From Burkholderiales bacterium 8X (GTDB lineage: Bacteria; Pseudomonadota; Gammaproteobacteria; Burkholderiales; Burkholderiaceae_C), in contig LR732703.1 in the NCBI GenBank assembly GCA_902506565.1, positions 4,238,401 through 4,296,782 on the forward strand: a DNA stretch of 58,382 nt, given 5' to 3'. A program made the translations under genes and the position numbers. The notes beneath the pieces were generated by a model. That model searched no databases and had not been told where the DNA came from. It saw nothing but the letters and a program-made list of their open reading frames with translations. Shown in pieces: positions 17,516 through 25,881 of this stretch. Numbering within the stretch: position 1 is the first letter of the stretch; each line of letters opens with the position of its first letter.

Positions 17516-18708
17516 ACGTCAAGCCGCGCCAGCCGGACGCACCGGCCGCGGCGGCTGCCGCCATCGCGGCCCCGCCGGCCAGCCGGATCGTGCCGCTCGA
17601 ACGCTTCAACGATTCGGTCGCGCTGTCGCTCGGCGTCGAGCTCGAATTGCAGCTGGTCAACACCCACGACTACGACCTCGCGCCGTACGCCGAGGACATG
17701 CTGCGCCTGATGGCGCAAACCGAGCTGCCCGGCAGCGTGGTGCCCGAGATGACCTCGAGCATGATCGAGATCTCGACCGACATCTGCCATTCGGCGCAGG
17801 ACGTCATCAAGCAGCTCTCGCCGATCCGGGACGCGCTGGTGCGAAGCGCCGACAAGCTCAACATCGCGGTGCTCGGCGGCGGCACCCATGCCTTCCAGCA
17901 ATGGCACGAGCGCCGCATCTACGACAAGCCGCGCTTTCGCGAGCTGTCGGAGCTGTACGGCTACCTGTCGAAGCAGTTCACCATCTTCGGCCAGCATGTC
18001 CACATCGGCTGCCCGGATGCGGATGCAGCGCTCCTGATGCTGCACCGGATGTCCCGCTACATCCCGCACTTCATCGCGCTCTCGGCTTCGTCGCCCTATG
18101 TGCAGGGCCAGGACACCCAGTTCGACTCGGCCCGACTCAATTCGGTGTTCGCATTCCCGCTCTCGGGCCGGGCGCCCTTCACGCTCAGCTGGCGCGAGTT
18201 CGAGGCCTACTTTCGCAAGATGACGCGCACCGGCGTGGTCCGCAGCATGAAGGACTTCTACTGGGACATCCGGCCCAAGCCGGAGTTCGGCACGATCGAG
18301 ATCCGGGTGTTCGACACGCCGCTCACGGTCGAGCGCGCGGCGGCGCTGGCCGGCTATGTGCAATCGCTCGGTGCCTGGCTGCTGCAGGAACAACCGTTCA
18401 TGCCGAGCGAAGACGATTACCTGGTCTACACCTACAACCGTTTCCAGGCCTGCCGCTTCGGGCTCGACGCCTTGTATGTCGACCCCGCCACCGGCGAGCA
18501 CATGCCGCTGCGCCAGCACATTCTGATGACGATGTCGCAGCTCGAGTTCTACAGCGAGGCCCTCGATGCCACGCAGGCCATCGGCTTGCTGCGCACGAGC
18601 GTCGAGAGCAACCGCAACGATGCGCGCTGGCTGCGCGAGAAGCAAGGCAAGGAGCGGCTGCTCGCCGAGGTGGTACGGCAGGCGGCGCTGCGTTTCCGGG
18701 ACGGCTGA
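17512..18708 (+). CDS. ybdK: YbdK-family carboxylate-amine ligase (GCS2)
   Basis: A 398-residue member of the glutamate-cysteine ligase type 2 family. Typical motifs are LGVELELQLVN (about residues 41-51), QHVHIGCPD, DFYWDIRPKPEFGTIEIRVFD and the ESNRNDARWL C-terminal segment. The family makes amide bonds from a carboxylate and an amine using ATP; E. coli YbdK has weak gamma-glutamyl-cysteine ligase activity. A low-complexity Ala/Pro stretch (about residues 9-22) precedes the domain. It overlaps the upstream antiporter by four bases and ends just before thiL. Confidence 0.88.
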   Translation: MNVKPRQPDAPAAAAAAIAAPPASRIVPLERFNDSVALSLGVELELQLVNTHDYDLAPYAEDMLRLMAQTELPGSVVPEMTSSMIEISTDICHSAQDVIKQLSPIRDALVRSADKLNIAVLGGGTHAFQQWHERRIYDKPRFRELSELYGYLSKQFTIFGQHVHIGCPDADAALLMLHRMSRYIPHFIALSASSPYVQGQDTQFDSARLNSVFAFPLSGRAPFTLSWREFEAYFRKMTRTGVVRSMKDFYWDIRPKPEFGTIEIRVFDTPLTVERAAALAGYVQSLGAWLLQEQPFMPSEDDYLVYTYNRFQACRFGLDALYVDPATGEHMPLRQHILMTMSQLEFYSEALDATQAIGLLRTSVESNRNDARWLREKQGKERLLAEVVRQAALRFRDG

Positions 18709-18710
18709 CG

Positions 18711-19688
18711 ATGGGCGAGTTCGAGCTGATCGCCCGCTACTTCAAGCGACCTGCCCGGCGTTCGCCGCTGGGCGTGGGCGACGATTGCGCCTTGCTGGCG
18801 CCGGCGCCGGGCATGCAGCTCGCGGTGTCATCGGACATGCTGGTCGAGGGACGGCACTTCCTGTCGACGGTCGATCCGGAGCGGCTCGGGCACAAGGCGC
18901 TGGCAGTCAACCTGAGCGACCTGGCGGCCTGCGGAGCCCGGCCGCTCGGCTTCATGCTGGCGCTGGCGCTGCCGTCGGTCGACGAAGCCTGGATGCAGGG
19001 CTTCGCCCGCGGCCTGTTCGCGCTTGCCGACGCGCACGACTGCGAACTGGTCGGCGGCGACACCACCCGCGGGCCGCTCAACATCTGCATCACGGTCTTC
19101 GGCGAGGTGCCGGCCGGAGCGGCCTTGCTTCGCTCGGGCGCGAGCGCGGGCGAGGACATCTGGGTCAGCGGCAACCTGGGCGACGCACGGCTGGCGCTGG
19201 AGGTGTTCCGGGGTCGATATGCCCTGCCGCCGGCAGGGTTCGAACTGGCGCGTGCGCGGATGGAAGCACCGACACCCCGCGTGGCGCTCGGGCGGGCGCT
19301 CCTGGGAGTCGCCACCTCGGCGATCGACCTGAGCGACGGGCTGGTCGGCGACTTGCGGCACATCCTCGAGGCGAGCGGCGTCGGCGCCGAGATCGAAGCC
19401 GACGTGGTGGCCGGGTGCATGGCGGTGCTGGCAGAACCCGAAGGCGCGGCCGCCCTGCCCGAGCTTGCATTTCGAAGGGCCTGCGCCCTGGCCGGCGGAG
19501 ACGACTACGAACTCGCCTTCACGGCGCCCGCCGCGGACCGGGACCGCGTACGGCGTTGCGCGCTCGAATCGAACACGACGGTGACCCGCATCGGCTGGAC
19601 CACGTCGGCGCCGGGCTTGCGCATCCTGGGCGAAGGCGGCGTCGAGATCGAGAAAGCGCGCTTCTCGGGTTTCGATCACTTCGGCTGA
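18711..19688 (+). CDS. thiL: Thiamine-monophosphate kinase
   Basis: A 325-residue enzyme that phosphorylates thiamine monophosphate to thiamine diphosphate, the active cofactor. AIR-synthase-like signatures: MGEFELIARYF, GVGDDCALLAP, SSDMLVEGRHF, GGDTTRGP and AIDLSDGLVGDL. The start lies two bases after the ybdK stop. In relatives pgpA and pncC follow directly, but here an oppositely oriented two-component pair intervenes (19709-22167). A hairpin covers the convergent 3' ends. Confidence 0.95.
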   Translation: MGEFELIARYFKRPARRSPLGVGDDCALLAPAPGMQLAVSSDMLVEGRHFLSTVDPERLGHKALAVNLSDLAACGARPLGFMLALALPSVDEAWMQGFARGLFALADAHDCELVGGDTTRGPLNICITVFGEVPAGAALLRSGASAGEDIWVSGNLGDARLALEVFRGRYALPPAGFELARARMEAPTPRVALGRALLGVATSAIDLSDGLVGDLRHILEASGVGAEIEADVVAGCMAVLAEPEGAAALPELAFRRACALAGGDDYELAFTAPAADRDRVRRCALESNTTVTRIGWTTSAPGLRILGEGGVEIEKARFSGFDHFG

Positions 19689-19713
19689 GGACGGCCGATC
19701 CTTCGGCCTCAGC
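19684..19713. terminator. Possible bidirectional terminator hairpin between thiL and the kinase gene
   Basis: An outer stem GCTGAGG (19684-19690) pairs with CCTCAGC (19707-19713), and an inner stem CCGA/TCGG closes a TCCT loop. It spans both convergent stop codons. There is no clear T-run, so its strength as an intrinsic terminator is uncertain. Confidence 0.4.
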
Positions 19714-21544
19714 GTCGCCGCCGGAAGGCCGTGGCCAGCTTGCGCGGCGGCGCCTCCAGCACGGCAAAGGCCGAATCCAGGTCCTGGCCGCTCAGCACCC
19801 GCAGCACGCCGTTGTGCAACTGGTCGGGCGAGACCGGCTTGTGCAGCAATGGCACCCCGCTGGCGCGCGCCTCGCGCAGCCGTTCGGGCGCGGTGTCGCC
19901 GGTGACCAGCAAGGCCGGCAAGCCGGTGCCGAACTCGGCTCGCAACGCCGCGATGGCCTGGGCACCGGTCTGTGTGCCGCGCAGCCGGTAGTCGCTGATC
20001 ACCAGCCCAGGGCGGTTCCGCCGTGCCTTCCGCTGCGCTTCCTCGATGTTGTCCGCCGCATCGCATTCGCAGCCCCAGGCCACGAGCAGCTGACGCATGC
20101 CGGTCCGCACGCTTTCGTCGTCCTCGATCACCAGCACCCGCACGTGCAGCTGGCGCAGCCGGTTGCCGCCGAGGTCCGCACGCACCTTGCCGTCCGCACC
20201 CGCCTCCGCCACCGGCAGGCGCATGCGGAACACGCTGCCGCGACCCGGCCGAGATGCGAGTTCCAGCGGATGGTGCAGCGTCCGGGCCAGGCCCTGCGCG
20301 ATTGCGAGACCCAGGCCCAGGCCTTTGCGACGGTCGCGTTCGGCATTGCCGAGCTGGTGGAACTCGCGAAAGATCTCCTCGTGCTGGTCGGGCTCGATGC
20401 CGATGCCCGTGTCCCACACCTCCAGCAGCCATTCGGCGCCGCGCCGCCGGCAAGCCACCAGCACGCCGCCCGCTTCGGTATAGCGGATCGCGTTCGACAC
20501 CAGGTTGCGCAGGATCAGGGCCACCAGCGCCGGGTCGGAACCGACCGCCGCATGCGTCTCGCGAGAGCGGTAGACGATGCCCTTGGCGTCGGCCTGCGGC
20601 GCCAGCTCGTTCTCGATCTGGTTCAGGAGCGGCTGCAGCTCGAAGACCTGGAACTGCGGCTCGACCACGCCGGCCTCGATCCGCGAGAAGTCGAGCAGCG
20701 TGTCCAGCATCTCCGCCGACGCTCGCCAGGTGGCGCGCGCATTGCCGAGCGCCTCTTCCTGCGCCGCATCGAGCGGGCTGCGGGCCAGCACTTCCAGGAA
20801 CAGGCCCTGCGCATGAATCGGCTGGCGCAGGTCGTGGCTGGCCGCCGCCAGAAAACGCGACTTGCCGAGATTGGCTTCCTCGGCGGCCTGGTGCGCGGCC
20901 TGCGCATGTTCGCTCTCGATGCGCAGCCGCTCGATCAGTTCGAAATTCTCGAAGCGCAGTCCGATCGAGGCCCGTGCCGAGCGCGAGGCGTTGCGCGCCT
21001 GCCCCAGCAAGGCCGCGACATAGAGCAGCGCCGCCAAGCCGAGCGGGCTGTAGGCCGCGTCTTCCATGCGCAGGACCTTGACGCCCATCACGATGAACTC
21101 GGACAGCAGGAACACCACGAACACCGGCAGGATCGGCGCGAGCGAGGACATCGAGCTGCCCGCGACGCCGGCCAGCACCGCCAGGATCAGGATGTCGCCC
21201 GCGGCGCCGTCGGTTCCGAGCGCGGCCCACGCCAGCGCGCCCCATGCGGCGCCATCGACGATGTTGAAGACCAGCTTGCGCCGGAGCAGGCTGCGCGCCC
21301 TGGCTGGAGAAATGTCCGCGCGCAGCAGCCCGCGGGCCTCGAAGGCGAAGTAGATCTTGAGCAGCACGATGGCCGTGCACCAGGCCACCATCGGAACCAG
21401 GTTGCGCTCGTTGCCGAGCACGCCGAACAGCAGCATCGCCAGCAGCAGGGTCGGAACCACCGAGCTCCCCACGTTGCCGAGCTGCAGCCGGAGCAGCTCG
21501 ACCAGCATCCGGTCCTCGGGCAGCCGGGAGGTGCCTTCCTGCAT
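19709..21544 (-). CDS. Hybrid sensor histidine kinase/response regulator
   Basis: A 611-residue inner-membrane sensor. Residues about 15-200 hold about six hydrophobic spans with no large periplasmic domain. A coiled segment leads to the HisKA domain with the phospho-acceptor His in FLAAASHDLRQPIHAQG. The HATPase domain follows (N box RNLVSNAIRYTE, G1 DTGIGI, G2 GLGLGLAIAQGL), then a C-terminal receiver whose acceptor Asp is in GLVISDYRLRG. The family is usually paired with a NarL-type regulator; here its ATG overlaps the regulator stop (TGATG), so the two are coupled. The signal is unknown. Confidence 0.92.
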   Translation of the reverse strand: MQEGTSRLPEDRMLVELLRLQLGNVGSSVVPTLLLAMLLFGVLGNERNLVPMVAWCTAIVLLKIYFAFEARGLLRADISPARARSLLRRKLVFNIVDGAAWGALAWAALGTDGAAGDILILAVLAGVAGSSMSSLAPILPVFVVFLLSEFIVMGVKVLRMEDAAYSPLGLAALLYVAALLGQARNASRSARASIGLRFENFELIERLRIESEHAQAAHQAAEEANLGKSRFLAAASHDLRQPIHAQGLFLEVLARSPLDAAQEEALGNARATWRASAEMLDTLLDFSRIEAGVVEPQFQVFELQPLLNQIENELAPQADAKGIVYRSRETHAAVGSDPALVALILRNLVSNAIRYTEAGGVLVACRRRGAEWLLEVWDTGIGIEPDQHEEIFREFHQLGNAERDRRKGLGLGLAIAQGLARTLHHPLELASRPGRGSVFRMRLPVAEAGADGKVRADLGGNRLRQLHVRVLVIEDDESVRTGMRQLLVAWGCECDAADNIEEAQRKARRNRPGLVISDYRLRGTQTGAQAIAALRAEFGTGLPALLVTGDTAPERLREARASGVPLLHKPVSPDQLHNGVLRVLSGQDLDSAFAVLEAPPRKLATAFRRRR

Positions 21545-22167
21545 CAGCCGACCAGGCCCAGGCGCCGGGCCGCGAAACTCGCCTCGGATCGGCTCGATAC
21601 CTCCAGCGCGGCCAGCACCGCCTGGACATGGCCCCGAACCGTGTTCTCCGACAGGTTGAGCCGCCGGCCGATCAGCTTGTTCGACAGGCCCTGGCAAAGC
21701 AGGTCGAGCACCTCGAACTGCCGGGGCGTCAGGCGCTGCGGCAGGGCGGCCTTCTCGCCCGGCCCGGATGCCGGCGCAGCGGCGTCGCTGGCCGGCAACT
21801 CGCCGCGGCGCACCTGCTCGATCACGCCGAGGATGTGGTCGGCGGTCGAGGCCTTCGACACGAAGGTGGCGGCGCCGCGCTCCAGCGCCAAGGCAACATT
21901 GCGCGGCCCGGCGTCGGAAGACAGGATGATCACCGCGGCTTCCGGCCACTTGCGCCGGACCAGCCCGATGCCTTCGATGCCGTTGAGCCCGTGCAGCTGC
22001 ACGTCGAGCAGCACCAGCGCGGGGTCCGCCATCGGCGAGCGCATCGCTTCCTCGAGCGACGCGGCCTCCTCCACCTCGAGGCCGGCGATGCCGGTGGCGA
22101 GCACCATCCGAAGCCCGCAGCGGAACAGGGCGTGGTCGTCGATCAACAGGATCTTGGCCGGCAGCAT
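21544..22167 (-). CDS. NarL/LuxR-family response regulator
   Basis: A 207-residue two-component regulator. The receiver domain (about 5-120) has the acidic pocket IDDHALFR and the phosphorylated Asp in ALVLLDVQLHGLNG. The C-terminal LuxR-type helix-turn-helix has LTPRQFEVLDLLCQGLSNK and LSENTVRGHVQAVL. It precedes and overlaps the hybrid kinase, its probable partner. An inverted repeat about 65 bp upstream of its start could be an autoregulatory site. Target genes cannot be told; pgpA and a small gene are divergent from it. Confidence 0.93.
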   Translation of the reverse strand: MLPAKILLIDDHALFRCGLRMVLATGIAGLEVEEAASLEEAMRSPMADPALVLLDVQLHGLNGIEGIGLVRRKWPEAAVIILSSDAGPRNVALALERGAATFVSKASTADHILGVIEQVRRGELPASDAAAPASGPGEKAALPQRLTPRQFEVLDLLCQGLSNKLIGRRLNLSENTVRGHVQAVLAALEVSSRSEASFAARRLGLVG

Positions 22168-22232
22168 GGCGGCAGCGGGATGAAGAAGAGGTCTATGACG
22201 AAAGTCGTGAAGGCCGCGAACGTTCTGAAAAC

Positions 22233-22247
22233 GAAACGTCGCGTTTC
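22233..22247. promoter_or_regulatory. Inverted repeat upstream of the response-regulator gene
   Basis: GAAACG-TCG-CGTTTC is a perfect 6-bp inverted repeat with a 3-bp spacer, inside a looser CTGAAA...TTTCAG pair (22225-22249). It lies between the divergent regulator and 91-residue protein genes. Its position fits a dimeric regulator site, possibly for the adjacent NarL-type protein; this is inference. Confidence 0.35.
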
Positions 22248-22354
22248 AGTGATTCTGCGCGAATGCAACACCGCGCGATCCGGTCCAAATGGACTATTTA
22301 CCTCGGCGGCGTCTGCGGGGAACATCGGTCATCCGAACCCCCGCCGCATCCGCA

Positions 22355-22630
22355 ATGCCACGCCTGAAGCCCCTCGTCGACATCCAGCGTCTCGCATCGG
22401 ATACCTATGCCTATTCGGTCGGCGCCCGGGGTTCCGAAGCCGCGGCCGATACCGACGGCGGCGCCTTCGAGACGCTGGCCATGTGCATCTTCGACGCCGG
22501 CGCTTCGCTCGGCCAGTATTTCGCCGAGGTCGAACTGCAGTTCGAGGGCATGCTGCTCGGCTCGCTGACCACCGATGCGCTGCGGCGCGAGCCGCACGCG
22601 CTGGCAGCGCGCATCCAGGCCGCCTGCTGA
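22355..22630 (+). CDS. Hypothetical protein, 91 residues
   Basis: A small acidic, soluble protein starting MPRLKPLVDIQRLASD; an in-frame start 22 codons earlier (22289) lies in AT-richer promoter-like sequence and is less likely. The middle section (FETLAMCIFDAGASLGQYF) is moderately hydrophobic but too short and mixed for a clear membrane span. I do not recognise the family. It is divergent from the two-component operon and lies 113 bp before pgpA. Confidence 0.5.
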   Translation: MPRLKPLVDIQRLASDTYAYSVGARGSEAAADTDGGAFETLAMCIFDAGASLGQYFAEVELQFEGMLLGSLTTDALRREPHALAARIQAAC

Positions 22631-22743
22631 GCTGGGCGCCTGCCGGGGGCAAGCGCCGGCTTGCTTTCCGCTGGTCGATTCCCACCGGCTTCTTCACCGG
22701 CGTTTTCGCCGGCGTTTTCGCGAATGCGCGACACTTGCCGGCC

Positions 22744-23319
22744 ATGCTTCCGACCTCCGGTTCCCCGATCGACACCCCACCGTCGCCCCTGCACGGCGAA
22801 GCCCCGCGCGCGCGACCGGACACCCGCTTCCTGCTGGCACATCCGGCCCACTTCATCGCGCTCGGCTTCGGCGCCGGGCTCTCTCGCTTCGCACCCGGCA
22901 CGGTCGGCACGCTCTGGGCCTGGGCGGCTTTCCTGGCGATGCAGCGCTGGCTGTCGACCGCCGCCATCGGCTGGATCATCCTGGCATCGCTGCCGCTCGG
23001 CTGGTGGGCCTGCACCGTCGCGGCCCGCAACATGCGGGTCACCGATCCGGGCAGCATCGTCTGGGACGAGGTGATCGCCTTTTGGCTGGTGCTGTGGCTG
23101 GTGACGCCCGCGGGGCTTTTCGGGCAGGTCGTGGCCTTCGTGCTGTTCCGCTTCTTCGACGCGGTCAAGCCCGGCCCGGTGAAGTGGGCGGATGGCTGCA
23201 TGAAGGAACCCGCCGGCCGCGCGGTGCGGTGGCCCCGGGCCGGCTTCGGCATCCTCTTCGACGACCTCGTGGCAGCGTTCTGCACGCTGCTCGTCATCGC
23301 GCTCTGGCGAGCGCTCTGA
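22744..23319 (+). CDS. pgpA: Phosphatidylglycerophosphatase A
   Basis: A 191-residue inner-membrane enzyme that removes phosphate from phosphatidylglycerophosphate to give phosphatidylglycerol. Family motifs: FGAGLSRFAPGTVGTL, ITDPGSIVWDEV-like VTDPGSIVWDEVIAFW, FFDAVKPGPVKWAD and GILFDDLVAA, with about four hydrophobic spans. About 30 residues precede the conserved domain (FLLAHPAHFIALGFGAG). The TGA is two bases before the pncC start, so the two are one operon. Confidence 0.93.
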   Translation: MLPTSGSPIDTPPSPLHGEAPRARPDTRFLLAHPAHFIALGFGAGLSRFAPGTVGTLWAWAAFLAMQRWLSTAAIGWIILASLPLGWWACTVAARNMRVTDPGSIVWDEVIAFWLVLWLVTPAGLFGQVVAFVLFRFFDAVKPGPVKWADGCMKEPAGRAVRWPRAGFGILFDDLVAAFCTLLVIALWRAL

Positions 23320-23321
23320 TC

Positions 23322-23828
23322 ATGTCCGGCACTCTCGATTCCTTCGATGCGGCCGACACGCCCGCGCTGGTGCGCGAGGTGGCCGCCAGGCTGCAGCAAA
23401 AAGGCTGGATGCTGACCACCGCCGAGAGCTGTACCGGCGGACTGATCGCAGCGGCCTGCACCGACCTCGCCGGATCGAGCGGCTGGTTCGAACGCGGCTT
23501 CGTGACCTACTCCAACCAGGCCAAGACCGAGCTGCTCGGCGTCGATGCGAACGCCATCGAGCAGCATGGCGCGGTCAGCGAGCTGGTCGCGCGGGCGATG
23601 GCCGCCGGCGCCCTCGCCCGCTCGTCGGCACAGGTGGCCGTCGCGGTCACCGGCGTGGCCGGCCCCGGCGGCGGAACCGCGGACAAGCCGGTGGGCACGG
23701 TCTGGTTCGCCTGGGCGACGAGCGGCGTGGTGCAGGCCGAGCGCCGCCGCTTCGATGGCGACCGCGCCGCGGTCCGGGCCGCAACCGTGCAACACGCGTT
23801 GGGGGTCTTGGCGGGCATACTGGACTGA
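23322..23828 (+). CDS. pncC: Nicotinamide-nucleotide amidohydrolase (CinA C-terminal type)
   Basis: A 168-residue enzyme deamidating nicotinamide mononucleotide to nicotinate mononucleotide in pyridine-nucleotide recycling. It consists only of the CinA_C domain: the nucleophile Ser region TTAESCTGGLIA, the segment GFVTYSNQAK and the glycine-rich AVTGVAGPGGG are all present. It lacks the N-terminal MoCF domain of full CinA, as is usual in betaproteobacteria. It follows pgpA by two bases. Confidence 0.93.
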   Translation: MSGTLDSFDAADTPALVREVAARLQQKGWMLTTAESCTGGLIAAACTDLAGSSGWFERGFVTYSNQAKTELLGVDANAIEQHGAVSELVARAMAAGALARSSAQVAVAVTGVAGPGGGTADKPVGTVWFAWATSGVVQAERRRFDGDRAAVRAATVQHALGVLAGILD

Positions 23829-23842
23829 GACCGGAGGCCGTC

Positions 23843-24331
23843 ATGCAGCACCACCAGCAAACCATCGAGCGCTTCTACGCTGCGTTCGCTCGGCTCGATG
23901 CCGACACCATGCGCGATTGCTATGCCGAGGATGCAAGCTTCGACGACGAAGCCTTCTCGCTGCGCGGACGCGAGCAGATCGGCGGCATGTGGGCGATGTT
24001 GTGCGAAGCCACCCGCGCGAAGGGCGCCGACGTCTGGAAGCTGCAGTGGCGCGACATCCATGCCGACGGCCGCCACGGCCAGGCCCACTGGCATGCGCAC
24101 TATCGCTTCAGCACCACCGGCCGCATCGTCGACAACCAGGTCGATTCACGTTTCGACTTCACACCGGACGGCTTGATCGCCTCGCAGCGCGATCGTTTCG
24201 ACTTCTGGCGCTGGTCGCGGCAGGCCCTCGGCGCACCGGGGCTGGTGCTCGGCTGGTCGCCGATGCTGCGCAACAAGGTTCGCGAGAACGCGGCCCGCAA
24301 CCTGGCCAATTTCATGTCCCGCTCCGCCTGA
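23843..24331 (+). CDS. NTF2-like (SnoaL-type) family protein
   Basis: A 162-residue soluble protein with the cone-shaped NTF2-like fold expected from its beginning QQTIERFYAAFARLDADTM and the segment YAEDASFDDEAFSLRGREQI. Such proteins are small-molecule isomerases, hydrolases or ligand carriers; the substrate here is unknown. GGAGG precedes the start. It sits 14 bp after pncC and 18 bp before the GNAT gene, so it may belong to the same transcript. Confidence 0.8.
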   Translation: MQHHQQTIERFYAAFARLDADTMRDCYAEDASFDDEAFSLRGREQIGGMWAMLCEATRAKGADVWKLQWRDIHADGRHGQAHWHAHYRFSTTGRIVDNQVDSRFDFTPDGLIASQRDRFDFWRWSRQALGAPGLVLGWSPMLRNKVRENAARNLANFMSRSA

Positions 24332-24349
24332 GGCAACCTGCAGACCACC

Positions 24350-24658
24350 ATGACCGACATCGCCATTTCCCACCATCCGGACCGGCATCGCTACGAGGCC
24401 GCCATCGACGGCGAACTCGCCGCGATCTGCGAATACAACCTGCTCACCGACGCCATCATGTTCACCCATACCGAGGTGATGCCGCAGTTCGAAGGCCGCG
24501 GCGTCGGCTCGGCCATCGCCCGCCATGTGCTCGACGAAGCGCGTGCGCAGGGCAAGCAGGTGATACCGGCCTGCCAGTTCATCGCAGGCTACATCCGCAA
24601 GCACCGCGAGTACGTCGACCTGGTGCGGCCGGACGTCCGGCGCGGCTTCAAGATCTGA
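24350..24658 (+). CDS. Short GNAT-family N-acetyltransferase (YidJ/CG type)
   Basis: A 102-residue protein of the small Acetyltransf_CG family. The acetyl-CoA loop appears as EGRGVGSAIARHVLDEAR and the conserved Cys segment as PACQFIAGYIRKHREY. The acceptor substrate is unknown. Its 3' end overlaps that of the convergent MFS gene by 11 bp. Confidence 0.85.
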   Translation: MTDIAISHHPDRHRYEAAIDGELAAICEYNLLTDAIMFTHTEVMPQFEGRGVGSAIARHVLDEARAQGKQVIPACQFIAGYIRKHREYVDLVRPDVRRGFKI

Positions 24659-25871
24659 GCGGTCGGGCGCCGGCGGCGGCCGGCCCGGGCAGCCAGGCGA
24701 AGGCCGCCACGCCGACCAGCACCAGCAATGCCATCAGCCCGAGGGCGGCAGCGAACGGCTCGAGTCCGAACGCCGTGGCCATCGAGGCGGCAATGCCGGT
24801 GAGCCATTGCATCAAGGCCACCCCCAGGAACATCGCCATGGTGAAGACCGCCATCGCCCGGCCGGTGAGTTCGGGCGGGTAAGACGACCGCACGTCGGCG
24901 TACTGCAGCACGATGAAGCCCGACACCAGCCCGATCAGCGCCGCGCCCACGACGTCGACCCAGGCGGAACTCACGAACCCGACTGCAGCGAGCAGGATCG
25001 CGTAGCCGAGCGCGAAGGCGACGATGCGGCGCCGGCGCCCGGGCCCTTCGCTGTCGAGCCGGCCGAAGAGCGCCGGCCCGCACAGCGAGATGACCGAGAT
25101 ACCGAGCAGCACGTTGCCGCTCTGCACCAGCGAGAAGCCGTGCCGCTCGATCAGCAGCGGCCCGAGCCACAAGCCCCGCAGCGAGATGAAGGCGGCATAG
25201 GTGACCGCGCCGAGCACCAGGATGCCGAGGGTGTGCGGCATCGCGAACATCGCGCCGAAGCGCCGCAACAGCTCGGCCACCGACTCGGTGCGCCGGTCCG
25301 CGGCTTCGGCCGGCTCGTGTACCAGCGCGAACACCACCAGCCAGGCCAGCACCGAGAGCAGCGCCAACGCGACGAAGCCGGCCCGCCAGCTCTCCGACTG
25401 CACCAGCCATGCGAGCGGCGTGCCGGTCGCCAGCATGCCGAGGCCGCCGACCCCCAGCACCATGCCGGAAACGAAGGCGAAACGCGCCGTCGGGAAGTGC
25501 CGGGCGATGAACACCGTGCAGACCAGGAAGGCCGGCGCGCAGCCGACCCCGATCAGCACCTGGCCGAACACCAGCCAGGCGAAGCTGCTCGACCACGCCG
25601 ACAGCAGGGCGCCGGCAATCGCCAGCGGGAACACCGCCAGCACCGTGCGGCGGACCCCGTGCAGGTCGATGCCGATGCCCATGAAGAGCTGCATCGCGCC
25701 GAAGGCGAAATGAAAGCTGCCCGAGAAAACGCCCAGCGCCTCTGCCGACAACCTGAAATCCGCCTGGAGCTGCTGCGCCATCACCGCACCGACGGTGCGA
25801 AACGCCTGGCTGAGCGCGAACGCGGTGCACAGCGCCAGCACCATCTTCCAGGCTTGGCGGGTGCTCAGCAC
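24648..25871 (-). CDS. MFS transporter
   Basis: A 407-residue, roughly 12-span major facilitator protein. Segments such as FALSQAFRTVGAVMAQQL and the loop GIDLHGVRRTVLAVFPLA (MFS motif A position) mark the fold. The substrate is unknown. I place the start at GTG 25871, 10 bp after the YecA stop, because ATG codons further upstream would overlap yecA and add a polar tail; ATG 25844 is the other option. It is probably co-transcribed with the YecA gene. Confidence 0.85.
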   Translation of the reverse strand: MLSTRQAWKMVLALCTAFALSQAFRTVGAVMAQQLQADFRLSAEALGVFSGSFHFAFGAMQLFMGIGIDLHGVRRTVLAVFPLAIAGALLSAWSSSFAWLVFGQVLIGVGCAPAFLVCTVFIARHFPTARFAFVSGMVLGVGGLGMLATGTPLAWLVQSESWRAGFVALALLSVLAWLVVFALVHEPAEAADRRTESVAELLRRFGAMFAMPHTLGILVLGAVTYAAFISLRGLWLGPLLIERHGFSLVQSGNVLLGISVISLCGPALFGRLDSEGPGRRRRIVAFALGYAILLAAVGFVSSAWVDVVGAALIGLVSGFIVLQYADVRSSYPPELTGRAMAVFTMAMFLGVALMQWLTGIAASMATAFGLEPFAAALGLMALLVLVGVAAFAWLPGPAAAGARPLRS

Positions 25872-25881
25872 GGCGTGGATC

